This document shows, one piece after another, positions 10,013 through 19,979 of a stretch of DNA of 22,306 nt. The notes under the pieces were generated by a model. The model saw only the letters and a program-made list of their open reading frames with translations, ran no database searches and was not told the DNA's origin. Position 1 is the stretch's first letter. Each line of letters begins with the position of its first letter. Origin of the DNA: Pleurotus djamor (taxonomy: Eukaryota > Basidiomycota > Agaricomycetes > Agaricales > Pleurotaceae); contig JAPEVF010000741.1 in assembly GCA_029747585.1 (NCBI GenBank), forward strand, positions 1-22,306. The letters are read 5' to 3'. The position numbers were made by a program, and so were the translations under genes.

Positions 10013-10882
10013 ATGTCCCCGAACCATTTCGATCAGAATGTCCAGGTCGTCCAGCACAAACGAGCGCAGACGATAACCCAGTACCCAGATGGCCGAGTCG
10101 CATACAGAGAGACTGAGAAGATAACCACCACCGGGGCTCAGTTCGACCCTCATGCTTCCCCCAGACTCGGGCCACAAAAAGCATCGCTCATGGAGCGCGT
10201 ACTCGTTGCTGGTAAGAATAAACTACTCGGTGGCTCAGACAACGCTTCTCCAAGACCTGGCCGACCCGGACGTCGGGATCAGAGCCCAAGGATAGCGAAC
10301 CGTGAATATGCCGATGACGAACTGGTTGCTGCTACCAACGCACTCTCACTCCATCCATCTCCTCATTCGCCTGGAGAACAGCGTCAGTTTCTTCCACCTC
10401 TATCACCGCTGGGACCGTATTCGCCTCGCTATGCACAAGCTCAGCTTTCGCCTCTTGTAAGTCCTCAAAATCGACATCGCCAACTTCAACCTCCAGCGTC
10501 TCCCGCTCCAGTCATCCCTATGATGATGCACTCACCTCAGCCACCGCCATCTCCTGTCATCCCACTTTACCCAGTAGCTAATCTACCTGCTGCTATTGCT
10601 TCGTCTACGACTGCATACTATCCTACCGGACCACCTACATACGTGACACCGCTCCCAGTCAACGGGCACCCTCATTCACCTCTCCGTGCATCATTTGTGC
10701 CTCCGCCGAGTCCCTTGGTTGGGCATAACGGCTGTAACATGGCCAGAAATCATGGACATCTCCAGCCCGCATTATCTCCTCTCCATCAAGCCCATTTTGC
10801 CCCAGCTCAGAGTGCGTTCATCGAAGAATTTGGCGAAGAATATGAAGAGGACAACAATTGTGGCGGACGCAGACCATACTGA
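10013..10882 (+). CDS. Proline/serine-rich hypothetical protein, 289 aa
   Basis: An intronless 289-aa frame starts at an ATG preceded by CATCAA. Residues 1-75 are the most ordered-looking part: VQHKRAQTITQYPDGRVAYR is followed by MERVLVAGKNKLLGG, a short amphipathic segment. The rest is disordered and rich in Pro, Ser, His and Gln. It carries about fifteen Ser-Pro dipeptides spread from residue about 48 to 255 (for example LSPLVSP and HSPQPPPSP). It ends in an acidic patch (EEFGEEYEEDNN) and a GGRRPY tail. The many Ser-Pro sites could be targets of proline-directed kinases, which is inference. No signal peptide or membrane segment is seen. The TATA box upstream and clean coding bias support a real gene. 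I do not recognise the family. Confidence 0.75.
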   Translation: MSPNHFDQNVQVVQHKRAQTITQYPDGRVAYRETEKITTTGAQFDPHASPRLGPQKASLMERVLVAGKNKLLGGSDNASPRPGRPGRRDQSPRIANREYADDELVAATNALSLHPSPHSPGEQRQFLPPLSPLGPYSPRYAQAQLSPLVSPQNRHRQLQPPASPAPVIPMMMHSPQPPPSPVIPLYPVANLPAAIASSTTAYYPTGPPTYVTPLPVNGHPHSPLRASFVPPPSPLVGHNGCNMARNHGHLQPALSPLHQAHFAPAQSAFIEEFGEEYEEDNNCGGRRPY

Positions 10883-11281
10883 GCCTAAACCCTAGCTTTT
10901 GGAGTTCCCTACTATACTGACCACGGACTCAAACACTTATTCAGTCAATACATCTCTTGCTCCTTTAGATAGAGCAGATACTTCGGCCGATGGATTTTTG
11001 TGAAGTTTGGAGTAAGTACTTAGTCCTTAACTTGGAAGGTCACTTTCCCTTTTAGGTAACAAAGAACGAAGTTTACTGACTGTGGGAAGCTAATGTTGAC
11101 CGTGAGACCCATCGGGCCCTGTGGCGGTGTGGCTTCCAACTTGTTTCAACCACCACATTGCCACCACAGCGACTCTTCACAGGTGCGCCATAATGGGCTT
11201 CGGCAATGGTTTTCATAGTCTTACTATTCACTCTTAGATAAAACTTGTCAAGTGACCTGAACCCAGACTAACCGCTATAAA
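10883..11281. other. Intergenic between proline-rich gene and kinase
   Basis: No reading frame of note. This should hold the 3' end of the left gene and the promoter of the kinase gene. A TATAAAA motif ends right at the kinase's first ATG (11276-11282). Confidence 0.45.
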
Positions 11282-11282
11282 A
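11276..11282 (+). promoter_or_regulatory. TATAAAA abutting the first ATG of the kinase
   Basis: TATAAAA ends on the first base of the ATG at 11282. If it is a working TATA box, transcription would start inside the annotated exon 1. Translation would then begin at the ATG at 11517, giving 787 aa and placing intron 1 in the 5' untranslated region. Confidence 0.3.
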
Positions 11283-13935
11283 TGGACTACGCGACCATAC
11301 CCTCCGGTTCTGCCTCTTCCTCTTCATCGTTTTCGTACGACAATATTTCAAGACTCCCACCCTACGAATCATCTTCAAACCTTTGTAAGCCTGCTCATCT
11401 TTTTAAAGCTGAAACTGTGACTCTCAGTCTTTCCAGTAGCCACATCTACGCCACCCAACGAGCGCGGCATCGCGCGCGTTCAAAACCAAGTCCGCCTCCC
11501 AGTCGATCCAGCTATCATGTGGAACTATGAAGATGCTATCGTCACAAACAATCCGCTCAAATACTTTGTTAAAGCCTGTTTTGGGCTCACCAATGATGAA
11601 ATCGACGCGATCCTCAAATATCCCGGTTGGAAATGTCCTGCGGGTGCTGGCGAGTACAAAGAGCTTGTTGCTCGTCATAGTCCTGAGGTCGAGCGTTATT
11701 TTCCTTTCGAGGTCATGATGAATAACATGATCAACCAAGTCTCTGAGTACTACGACAATGCTCATGGCATCAAGGACGTCAAGAAAGGTCTTCTTGTCGA
11801 GATGTACGGCTATCAGCGCATTAGAAACGATCACGCGGCTCGGGGACCTGACGGCTTAGGTTACTGGCATGATAACCGATCCGGCGAGGGGATGTCTTGG
11901 GCATTCATCAAGGTTTTCTTCGAGATCAAGGTAGCTCCCAAGGCAGATGGGACATTCGACCCCTCGGTACCTGATCTCCTGACTTCAAACTTGATTGAGA
12001 AGTTCAAACGACAACAGGCGAAAGAAAACCAACCGGCGAAGATTATACACAGCACGTTCGTACAAAAGGATGCTGCGTTCGCTCTCCCGACTAGGAGAGG
12101 TAGACAATCCGAGCTTCTTACCGTCAAGGAGAAGAAAAAACGTTCTCTTGAGCCGGATTTGCTCGACCACATCCATACCCGAGCAAGTAAGCGGCCTCGT
12201 TTTGATAAACCGTTGACCACTTGCAACATCCAGATGCCACTCTACGCCTTGGAGTCTCTGGCGGCTGGTGCTCGACGCTGGACCTTCGGTGTCTTCGTCG
12301 ACGCTTTCGAAATGACATTGTGGTACTTCGATCGCCTTGGAGCCATCCATACTCAACCCTTCAACTTCCTTGCCGATGAAAACCGTGGATCACTGGCTCT
12401 CCTCGTAGCTGGGCTGACCCGCTGCAACGCTGCTCAAGCTGGGTTTGAGCCCCTCATCAATGAGCCTGGATCCATCACCGCTTCTCCAAGTACACACATC
12501 CCTTTTGTCCCGGCACCATCTTACGACAAAGCTGAGATTGTTGTCCCCAAGAGCATCACAAAGACATCGGTTCATGATCTCCGCTATCGCATTATGGGCG
12601 ATGAGCCGCTATACGCTTACCGCGGAACTGTTGGGCGAGGAACAATTGTCTACGTGGTCAAGGCTTTGAAAGGCCGAAAGCATGATCGCGAGCTAGCCAT
12701 CAAGTTCAGCCTCCCCTCACTGGATCAACAAACCCTCGAATCTTCCATGGTTCGCAAGCTACGTACTTGCGAAGGTCTCAGAGGGATGCGAAAGCATCTT
12801 CCAAAGATCATTCAAGCCCGTGTCTTTTCTATGCGACACATGTTCTACCCGCGATTTTCAATGGACCTTGGGAGTATGGCGCGCGAAGAAACTCGCCGGA
12901 TGACGATCCTTGTCTTCCCGAAATACCATCACTTGTGGGAGCTCAGGTCTCTGGAAGACTTCAAGACAGTGTTCAGACACATGGTCGAATGTATGGTATC
13001 TTGTTTTTTTTTACACTATCCAACATGAACTAACGAGGAAATTAGGTCATTATTACTGTCATTCGATTGGCGAAATCCTGCATCGAGACCTCAGCGAGAG
13101 CAACCTCATGTGGAAGTATGAAGATGACGATGACAATATCGAAGTGAATGAAGTTTATGAGGAGTACCCCGCCGAGTGCGAACCTGGTGAATGGGATATC
13201 AAGACTGAGGAGCCAGCGAGCAATGACGAAACCAAAACTCAAGGCCACGCAGCCAACACGGACCTGTATACTAAGGACCTCAACGACCTATCTACGCTTA
13301 ACTTCGACATCAAGTCCGAGCTCGATTCTTATAACGCAGTCATCAGAGGTGACCAGAAAGAGTCTAAGGTCAAGCGAAAGGGAAATCCAATTGGTATCCT
13401 CGGTGACTGGGACCTTTCCGCCGTTTTGGAGAACGGTGTCGTACCCCGCTCCGCTGAAAAAACTAGAGTCGGAACGCAACCGTTCATGGCCATCGATCTA
13501 CTCGCTGAGATCCCTCCTCCACACCTTTACCGCCACGATCTAGAATCATTTTTATGGATTCTCCTATGGGCCATGGTCAACTACGACCTCAAAGGCCATC
13601 GTTGCATACCCGCAGACCATCCTTTGTCTGCTTGGGAATCGGATATGATGAGCAACTCTAGTAGCAAACATATTATCGCTACCCACATCAAAGATCTCCA
13701 TGCGATTGCGGAGAAAGTTCAACCTGCCTTCCAGCCACTCGTCGCGGAGTGGCTGAATCCGCTGGTTGACATGTTTGCGGATGGATTTTTCGCACAGGAA
13801 GTCAATGCTCGTTTCCTTGCGCGTCACCAGAGCTCGGTTTCGTTTGAGAAGCCTGAGTTCGCAAACGAGACTCTTGGTGGTCACGTCACTTTCAAGAAGT
13901 TCATGGACATCATCGGGCGAACACCCATGCCTTGA
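11282..13935 (+). CDS. FunK1-type fungal protein kinase, 848 aa
   Basis: Exons 11282-11384, 11437-12990 and 13046-13935 give 848 aa. Introns are 52 nt (GTAAGC donor) and 55 nt (GTATGG donor, GAACTAACG branch), both phase 1. The FunK1 pre-kinase block is at about 304-345 (PLYALESLAAGARRWTFGVF, then YFDRLGAIHT). The kinase core has a GRG loop near 434-436, the ATP-binding lysine in AIKFS (about K457), the catalytic HRD at 565-567 with N572, the metal-binding GDWDLS (D673), GTQPFMA (about 695), and HDLESFLWILLW (from 716). About 100 mostly acidic residues separate HRD from DWD, far more than in ordinary kinases. The N-terminus is serine-rich. A basic KEKKKR and SKRPRF stretch (about 265-290) could be a nuclear signal. 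All catalytic residues are present, so it is probably active on Ser/Thr. The next in-frame Met is residue 62 (11517). Confidence 0.9.
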
Positions 13936-13995
13936 AAGTTGTTGGATAGAATAAGCATGTCCTGGGATTTCTTTTTGTACTGTAGATCATGTAGA

Positions 13996-14150
13996 ATAGA
14001 TTGCCCACCATGGCTTTAAGTAGGGAATCAGTCGGCCGTGGGTGTATTGTCCCTGGTATACCGGGTAGCTTTCCTCAGCACAGCCGTCTTCTTGGGCTTC
14101 GTGTGGTCTACAATTCTAAGGCTCGGGAACATCTCGAACGTGCTTGTGCT
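13996..14150 (-). pseudogene. Decayed copy of an F-box-gene last exon
   Basis: On the minus strand this reads FEMFPSLRIVDHTKPKKTAV, then RKATRYTRDNTPTAD and stops. It aligns with the last exon of the neighbouring gene at 14196-14480 (FEKFPTLQIVDHTKE, KATRYIRD) and with paralog B2 at 19373-19654 (FGKFPSLKIVDQTKD). Past the stop, traces of the conserved C-terminal tryptophan-rich block remain, in a shifted frame. It has no F-box part, so it is a partial duplicate. It lies 45 nt beyond the stop of the intact last exon and about 60 nt beyond the kinase stop. Confidence 0.7.
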
Positions 14151-14195
14151 TCGAAATAAATGTATTGAAAGTAGCTACACATATGTAGTGTAATT

Positions 14196-15339
14196 CTACC
14201 TTGCATCCAGCTCCATAGGATAGACCGCCCACCACGGTTCCCAAGGTTGTAACTTTGGGTATCTGATCATCGTGGGGGATGAGCAATCTCTGATATACCG
14301 AGTAGCCTTCGTCGGCAAAGCCATATTTGATTCCTTCGTGTGGTCTACAATTTGAAGGGTCGGGAACTTCTCAAATACATTATGAGGGCTGTCCTCATAG
14401 AGGACGCCACATCCACCGAGGGAAAAGTAGCGGAGTTTGGGAGAAGGGATTATAGTAATCGCTTCGGGAGAGATGGTATGCTAGATAAAATCGACGATGT
14501 AAGTCAGGTACGGGGAAAGAAGAATATGAAGGGAAGCAGCACATACATATCTCCATGTCACCTTGACGCTCATGCATTCGATAGACTGTAGGAACGGCGC
14601 AATGACTCGGAACGCTGACTCGTTGTTACATTTAATGGAGAGGGTACGGACCCTGTCGAAGATTGCTTGTGGAGCTTGGAAGGTAGGCTTATGAGCGATA
14701 CGACCAGATAGGTGTTCGACGCTTCTTCCTTTCAGCCAAGTCGTCCCACAGCTCCGAGTCACCAACGAAAGTATGTAGATTGGGGAGAGCGTCTGGGGGC
14801 AGGTCCAACCTCACGCACAGCTCCGGGGCTATCGCTAGTCCTTCGATCGACGGTTGAGAGATAAGCAGACCCTGAAGTATCTGGGTATCGATGGGGAGCG
14901 AACAGCTTAGGTGGGTTAATGTGGCGGAGGGGTGAAGAGATGTAAAGACCATATAGGTAGGAAACCACGAATGGATGCGAAGTTTCTTCAAGTTTGGCAT
15001 GGCGGAGATGACTTTTGACGCAGCGCGTTTACACTTCATGGGATTCACGGAGCTACTACGAAAGTTTAATGTGCATTCTTTCGTGATTTGGAGGCGGTCA
15101 TTAGGTCGCGCGGCCAGTAGCTCGACCCATGTCGGGGAGTCTTCGTTTGTATTTGTGGGACTCTTTCGAGGCGATTTACTGATGCGCTCGTACATCAGCG
15201 TTATCGCAAGCTCATGCATGTGGCGGGAGACAAAGAGCAATGGGTAGAGGCTGGTGCCATATGAGGTGATCGCGAGATGCCACAGAATTTCCAGCCATAT
15301 TTCTGGAGGAAAGGTCATGACCGATGGAGACTGTTTCAT
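14196..15339 (-). pseudogene. F-box-like/LRR paralog B1, with apparent frameshift
   Basis: Structure on the minus strand: exon 1 15339 (or 15318) to 14547, a 66-nt intron (GTATGT donor, CCTGACTTAC branch, TATCTAG acceptor), and exon 2 14480-14196. The F-box-like module reads MTFPPEIWLEILWHLA, then SLYPLLFVSRHMHELAITLM. LRR-like segments follow (NLKKLRIHSWFP, ATLTHLSCSL). Aligned to paralog B2, it has one extra base near 14737: TTGGCTG where B2 has one base less. The frame therefore changes after DSELWDD, and translation stops at about 14689. The other frame continues WLKGRSVEHLSGRIAHKPT with good similarity through the intron and to the end (QPWEPWWAVYP). It is either a young pseudogene or a base-call error; everything else is intact. 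If functional it would be an SCF substrate adaptor. Confidence 0.7.
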
Positions 15340-16165
15340 AGATGTGAGTGTTCCTTCTCTTCTGAGAAGTTTGGGTACTCACCTGGCTGATAGGACTTCA
15401 ACCACTTTCAGTGGTCGAAGGCTTTTGAATGCCGAGCCGCGCAAGAGGTCCGTGACACAGGGATAACGTATAAGTTAGTCGCTCCGTATGAGAGAATACA
15501 AGTGGAATCTCTGGATAAATTCAGATGCACCCTAGCGCGTCGGGCTTTTACTTTTCAGTTCTCAGACTTGGCGGCTAGAAATAAAGAGACTAGAGCACGA
15601 GGACCGACCAAAAACATGAGTCGAAAATGAATACATAAGGGCTTGTTCATCCCCTCTATTATCGTGGGAAGTGTAATTCCCACGATCAATAGGATACTTA
15701 CAAAGACTTGAAACTCTTTTTTTTTGGTCATCCTTCCTCTCAAAATGACATGACTCTCCAGACAACCGCCGTCGACGGTGACTGACGCTTCAGTATGCGT
15801 TGTGCTTCACGTATCACTCATGTACTCATGTCAAGAGTAATCTCTTGATAGAGCAAAGCAACGGCTGTAACTGTCATCGACGATCATCAGTTGCTATGCG
15901 GTTTCCTTTGTTCTCAACGCCCCATCGACTGAAATAACCAGTACGCCTCAATTAACCTTTTTCTTGTCTTCTAGCTCTCTTATCTTGCTTTCAGGCCCCG
16001 CTACGCCCACAGAGTAGCACGAGGGTTGACTTGCCTATCCGGGATTGTTGCTGAGGACCACAGCTGTCATCGGAATGCCTTATAACGCCAGGGTAAACCG
16101 TGCGTCCTTGTTCCAAGTCCCCAAATGCTCCCACTATAATCTCTTGTACTCTATCTTGTAGTTCT
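15340..16165. other. Divergent intergenic region between B1 and the DUF6699 gene
   Basis: No gene seen. It holds a hairpin at 15396-15420 (CTTCAACCAC / GTGGTCGAAG, 9 of 10 paired), palindromic element P3 at 15660-15687, and a small perfect hairpin at 15831-15848 (TCAAGAG / CTCTTGA). A TTATAA motif at 16080 lies about 86 nt before the ATG at 16166. Confidence 0.5.
15660..15687. promoter_or_regulatory. Palindromic element P3, upstream of paralog B1
   Basis: A perfect inverted repeat, ATCGTGGGAA (15661-15670) and TTCCCACGAT (15677-15686). It extends imperfectly to about 16 bp per arm with one bulged base (CTATT on the left, AATAG on the right). In the register of the other copies it is again 10-8-10. 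It lies about 320 nt upstream of the ATG at 15339. Confidence 0.55.
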
Positions 16166-17682
16166 ATGCCTCGTCTCCCACCACGATCGAAGAAATCCCG
16201 ACGCACCGACAAACGCCGAGTTCGCTTCCAGAACACCCCGACCCTCTACCGATACAGCGTTCCTAGCGCATCACCATCTTCGATAGCGTTTGAATTCAAC
16301 AAACCACATACTAGCTCGAATTTTGTGGGTACTCCGTGCGGAATCGGTCGTCTATTGGACTTGCGTACATTTCTTTTCCTTTTCACCGGATTCATTCATG
16401 CTCACTTGAACTGCGTTTAGCCAACATGAACTCTCCATTCATCAATAGCAACTATCTCTTTGCGCCACCCTCTGCTCCCAATACGCCAGCTCCAGTCGCG
16501 TATCAGGCCGTACCAGTCATCCAGGCTCGCACAGAGCACCGATGCCGCCATACGCCTGCTGTTATGAGCACACCCCTCCCCCACCAACCCGGATGTGTTT
16601 GCGCTACGTCGACACCTAGCTTTACGCCCAACCCCCAACATGTGCATCAGCCGTCTCCGGGACAGACGATCTTCGTTCCCACTGGTCCGACAGTTACCCA
16701 TACGCAACACCAGGTTCAATACCAACCCGACGCGTCATACTGGGCTCATCAAGGGCAACGGGCGCAGCCACAACAGCCGTTCCTCCTCACGCCCATATCA
16801 ACGTTCAACGCAACACCGTTGCCCGTTCCTCACGCGATTTCGACGTTTACACCAGCACCTCAACCACCTCCTGCGTTGATGACGACGTATACGCCAGCTC
16901 CCCCGGTTGCAAACACGTCCTTTGTCTGTACGCCGGTGTCGAACCCGCTTCCACAACCTCCACAGCCGTCTCAAATCCAAGTCTTTACGCCAAATGTACC
17001 CGTTCCCATCGCTCCTCCATCTGGATACATATGTACCCCCATACAATCGGCTCCTGTTCCCATCCCCGTCGCGCAGGTCATGCTTTCCATCAACCCCGTC
17101 CTCTCCTCGCACTCGCCCTCCATCGAATGGGATATGATATCCCCTCCCATCGGCTCAGCGAAACTCAAGTCACACGTCGCTCAACTCCGAGGGACGTCCT
17201 CGATTGACTGGGACTCGCCTGTCATCCGTTCTTCGGATGGAAGCATCCTCGAGAAGATCGTGCTCTCCATCCCAAACCTGGAACACATGCGCGTACTGTG
17301 GGGCGACATCCTCGTCACCCACTCCTCTTCCTCTCTACTCCTCTCCTCCTCCTCATCCCCACCGCCGATAACCATCTCAACCCTCTTCTCCGCTATCCAC
17401 AAGTACCTACACACCCCGCTCACGCCCTCTGAGATAGCGTATATCAACACGCGTTCGCCGCTTACGCTGCAGAAGGGGTTTGATAGGCGGATGAGTGTGT
17501 CGGGGTTCGAGGCTAGGTGGGAGAAGGAAAGGGGGTATTTGAGGGTTGATGCGCTTGGGGAGTGGACGAAGTGGGTTGGAGTGAGGGAGAAGGAGGCGCA
17601 TGGATGTCTGGATGGGTGTGATGGGTCTGGAAGGGGCGTGGCCAGACTTTGGATGGACATCGAGTCGGGGTGCTCGTCTTGA
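16166..17682 (+). CDS. Proline-rich DUF6699-domain protein, 486 aa
   Basis: Exon 1 16166-16364 and exon 2 16421-17682 join in phase 1 to give 486 aa. The intron is 56 nt with a weak GTACAT donor and GTTTAG acceptor. Nearby donors at 16335 and 16349 also keep the frame, so a few residues at the junction are uncertain. The N-terminus is very basic (PRSKKSRRTDKRRVRF, residues 6-21), a likely nuclear signal. Residues about 70-285 are Pro/Thr/Gln-rich and disordered. Residues about 288-440 match the DUF6699 pattern: SINPVLSSHSPSIEWDMISP, then KIVLSIPN, then ITISTLFSAIHKYLHTPLTP, with E and R further on. The role of DUF6699 is unknown; it is common in agaricomycete proteins with disordered N-terminal halves. 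Codon composition becomes purine-rich after about 17460, but the frame stays open. Confidence 0.85.
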
Positions 17683-18165
17683 TGACGAATGTCGTTCCTT
17701 TGACTTCTTTCTTGGGTTGGTGCCGTCTTTCGCAACGTTTAGCTGACTTTCTTCTCCTTGGGTACTTTGATGGACTTTCGAATGACCTGTACGCTATCCT
17801 CGTGTTTATTCTCTCTCGGCCTCTTTCGATGCTTGTACTTCGCAAATTTTCTTCCGACATCCTAGACACTTGATTTCCCCTTGTATCCCTACCTTCCCTC
17901 ACTCCCTGGCTTTCGCTCTACGGACTCTGTCCCTCGATTCGCAATTTACGCTTTATCTATTTCCACGTGTTGCGTTATTCTACATAATTTCTATGGACGA
18001 CGCTCTGACTCATTCTTTGCCACGGATATCTTTCACATACATAGTCCGGGTCCTTTTCTTAGTCTAGTTGTCTTCAGCTTCATACGCTACAGCTCTTAAC
18101 TCAACTCATTTTGATTTTTTGTAGGGGGGCTTGTTTCTCTTCGCCAACGCTTGAACACATTTATT
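17683..18165. other. Pyrimidine-rich intergenic stretch
   Basis: T/C-rich, with short frames only. It probably contains the 3' untranslated region of the DUF6699 gene. No domain or splice structure seen. Confidence 0.45.
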
Positions 18166-18193
18166 GATCGTGAGAATCTATATTCCCACCCTC
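18166..18193. promoter_or_regulatory. Palindromic element P4, upstream of paralog B2
   Basis: Arm GATCGTGAGA (18166-18175), 8-base loop, arm TCCCACCCTC (18184-18193); 7 of 10 arm positions pair. It is the weakest palindrome of the four, but the left arm is identical to that of P1 and the spacing is the same. It lies about 355 nt upstream of the ATG at 18549. Confidence 0.45.
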
Positions 18194-18291
18194 ACAATAC
18201 GACTACTCAGTCGGCTTCTGGCCGGCTTGTCCGTTGCCGCGTCGCGTGCTTTACGCGTGTTCCACCTTCTTTCTTTCAACCAAGTTCCAAC

Positions 18292-18322
18292 GCGTCAACC
18301 CGTCAACGCGTCAACGTTCAAC
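18292..18322. repeat. 8-bp tandem repeat, about four units
   Basis: Units GCGTCAAC, CCGTCAAC, GCGTCAAC, then GTTCAAC (one base shorter). It sits in the upstream region of paralog B2. It may be a small microsatellite or a cluster of regulator sites. Confidence 0.5.
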
Positions 18323-18548
18323 TACGACCGCTTGATCGGGGCCATATCAACCTTGGTACTAAGGCTATTCTACCGCAGTGCTTTAGCTGGAATTCACCCT
18401 GCTGCCCCTTCGTGTAAACCACCTTGAGGCCAGCGCCACAGTCTCTTGCCTGATCCTCCCTTTCAGACCTCTTCGGGTGCGTATTTTGGGGTGTGACTGT
18501 GAAAATGACGACGCTGACACTATAGCTCAGATATAGCGTCCTGTTATC

Positions 18549-19654
18549 ATGACTTTCCCTCCCGAGATATGGCTGCAAATCATTTGGCACCTCGCAACCA
18601 CATCGCATCGCGCTAGCCTCCACCCGCTCCTCTTGGTCTCCCGTGCCATGTACGATCTTACGGTACCTCTGATGTACGAGATCATCAGTAAGCCGCCTCG
18701 AACTTGTCCATTCGAAGCTTCTTCCACATGGATCGAACTACTTGCTACGCAAGTAACCAACCGCCTCGATTACACCGAAGAATTGACGCTAAACTTCGGC
18801 AGCGACCCCTCCAACCACAGAGTCTGCGACCGTTCTGCGTCGAAAATAATCGCCGCTATGCCGAACTTGAAAAAGCTTAGGATACACGTCTTGTTCCCTG
18901 TCGCGGCGCTCCTCAAGGCAATCCACCCTGCCGCCAAGTTGACCCACCTTAGTTGCTCAGTTACAATAAAGCCAAAGGTACTCCGCGATCTCGTTATTTC
19001 CCAACCAACCCTCGAAACGTTAGCGATAGGTTCTGGAATTGTTATAATGATGGACTTGCCTGCAGATGCTCTTCCGCGTCTTTGTACTTTTATTGGCGAC
19101 TCAGATTTATGGGAGATCTTCTTGAGAGGAAGACCTGTCGAACATCTATCTGGCTACCTCACCCACAGCCCTACCTTCCAAGAAACGCAAGAAACGCTAC
19201 AGAATATTCGCACTCTCTCTGTTGAATGTAACGATCGAACGGGTATCCAAACTATCGCGCCGTTCCTCAAGTCTATCGAATGCTTGAGTATAAAGGGAAC
19301 GGCAGGGTTGACATATGTATGGTTTCCTCCCATTTCTGCGTTTTCTCCCGTAACTCATCCTTGTACGTATAGGGAGCTATCCGTCCGAGAGACATGTTTC
19401 TCATTCCTTCAAACAATTTCTACTACTTCTCCTTTGGAGGAAAGCATGTACCGGAGGTGCCGGTGATCGCCAACGCGACGGCCATGTTTGGCAAGTTTCC
19501 GAGCCTCAAGATTGTCGATCAGACCAAGGATACGCATATGGCTTTGCCGAAGGAAGCCAATCGTTTTGTCAGGGATCATCCTTCCCCCACGACCATCCGG
19601 TTTCCTCAACTACAACCATGGGAGCCTTGGTGGGCGGTCTATCCGAAGTCATGA
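18549..19654 (+). CDS. F-box-like/LRR protein, paralog B2
   Basis: Exon 1 18549-19316 and exon 2 19373-19654 join in phase 0, giving 349 aa. The intron is 56 nt (GTATGG donor, GTAACTC branch, TATAG acceptor). The start is the ATG of MTFPPEIWLQIIWHLA, a classic fungal F-box-like opening. It continues HPLLLVSRAMYDLTVPLMYE to about residue 55. The remainder shows LRR-like strands (NLKKLRIHVLFPVAALLKAI, AKLTHLSCSVTI, PTLETLAIG) and ends with a conserved tryptophan-rich block, LQPWEPWWAVYP. It is intact and nearly colinear with paralog B1 at 14196-15339, which points the other way. The pair therefore forms an inverted duplication around the DUF6699 gene. By family it is a candidate SCF ubiquitin-ligase adaptor; its substrate is unknown. 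Confidence 0.82.
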
Positions 19655-19979
19655 AAGGTGGCTTTTCGAGTCTGTACATATATTCTTCTTCCACATCGAG
19701 CCTGTTTATCCGGTTTTCACCGCCTGAGAGCGGCTATATGTATAACTTTCGGCTGGCTCAACAAACGAATATTCCCGTTCCCAGACTTGTCCCAGACCAC
19801 TTTCTTCAATGCAGATAGAGTAGTAACTTACGATGGATTTGATCTAGCACTCTCCCTTGATATTTATGCCTGCTTTCTTCCGCGAAGATGCGTTTTCTGT
19901 CCTTTAGTGAACCGCGCTCCTTAAGCTCTCGCTTTGAAAATAAAGTTTCTAGCATTAGAGCATCATCGTCTTGCGCAGA
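19655..19979. other. Intergenic, no gene seen
   Basis: Holds the likely 3' untranslated region of paralog B2 and the left flank of the MITE. Short plus-strand frames (for example 19658-19924) have no recognisable features. Confidence 0.45.

Noticed and set aside
14262..14290. A fifth copy of the palindrome (ATCATCGTGGGGGATGAG)
   Set aside because: It lies in coding sequence of paralog B1 and lacks the matching right arm and loop spacing.
17181..17735. Long minus-strand frame opposite the DUF6699 domain
   Set aside because: A shadow of the coding strand: the plus-strand frame has the recognised domain and a consistent exon structure.
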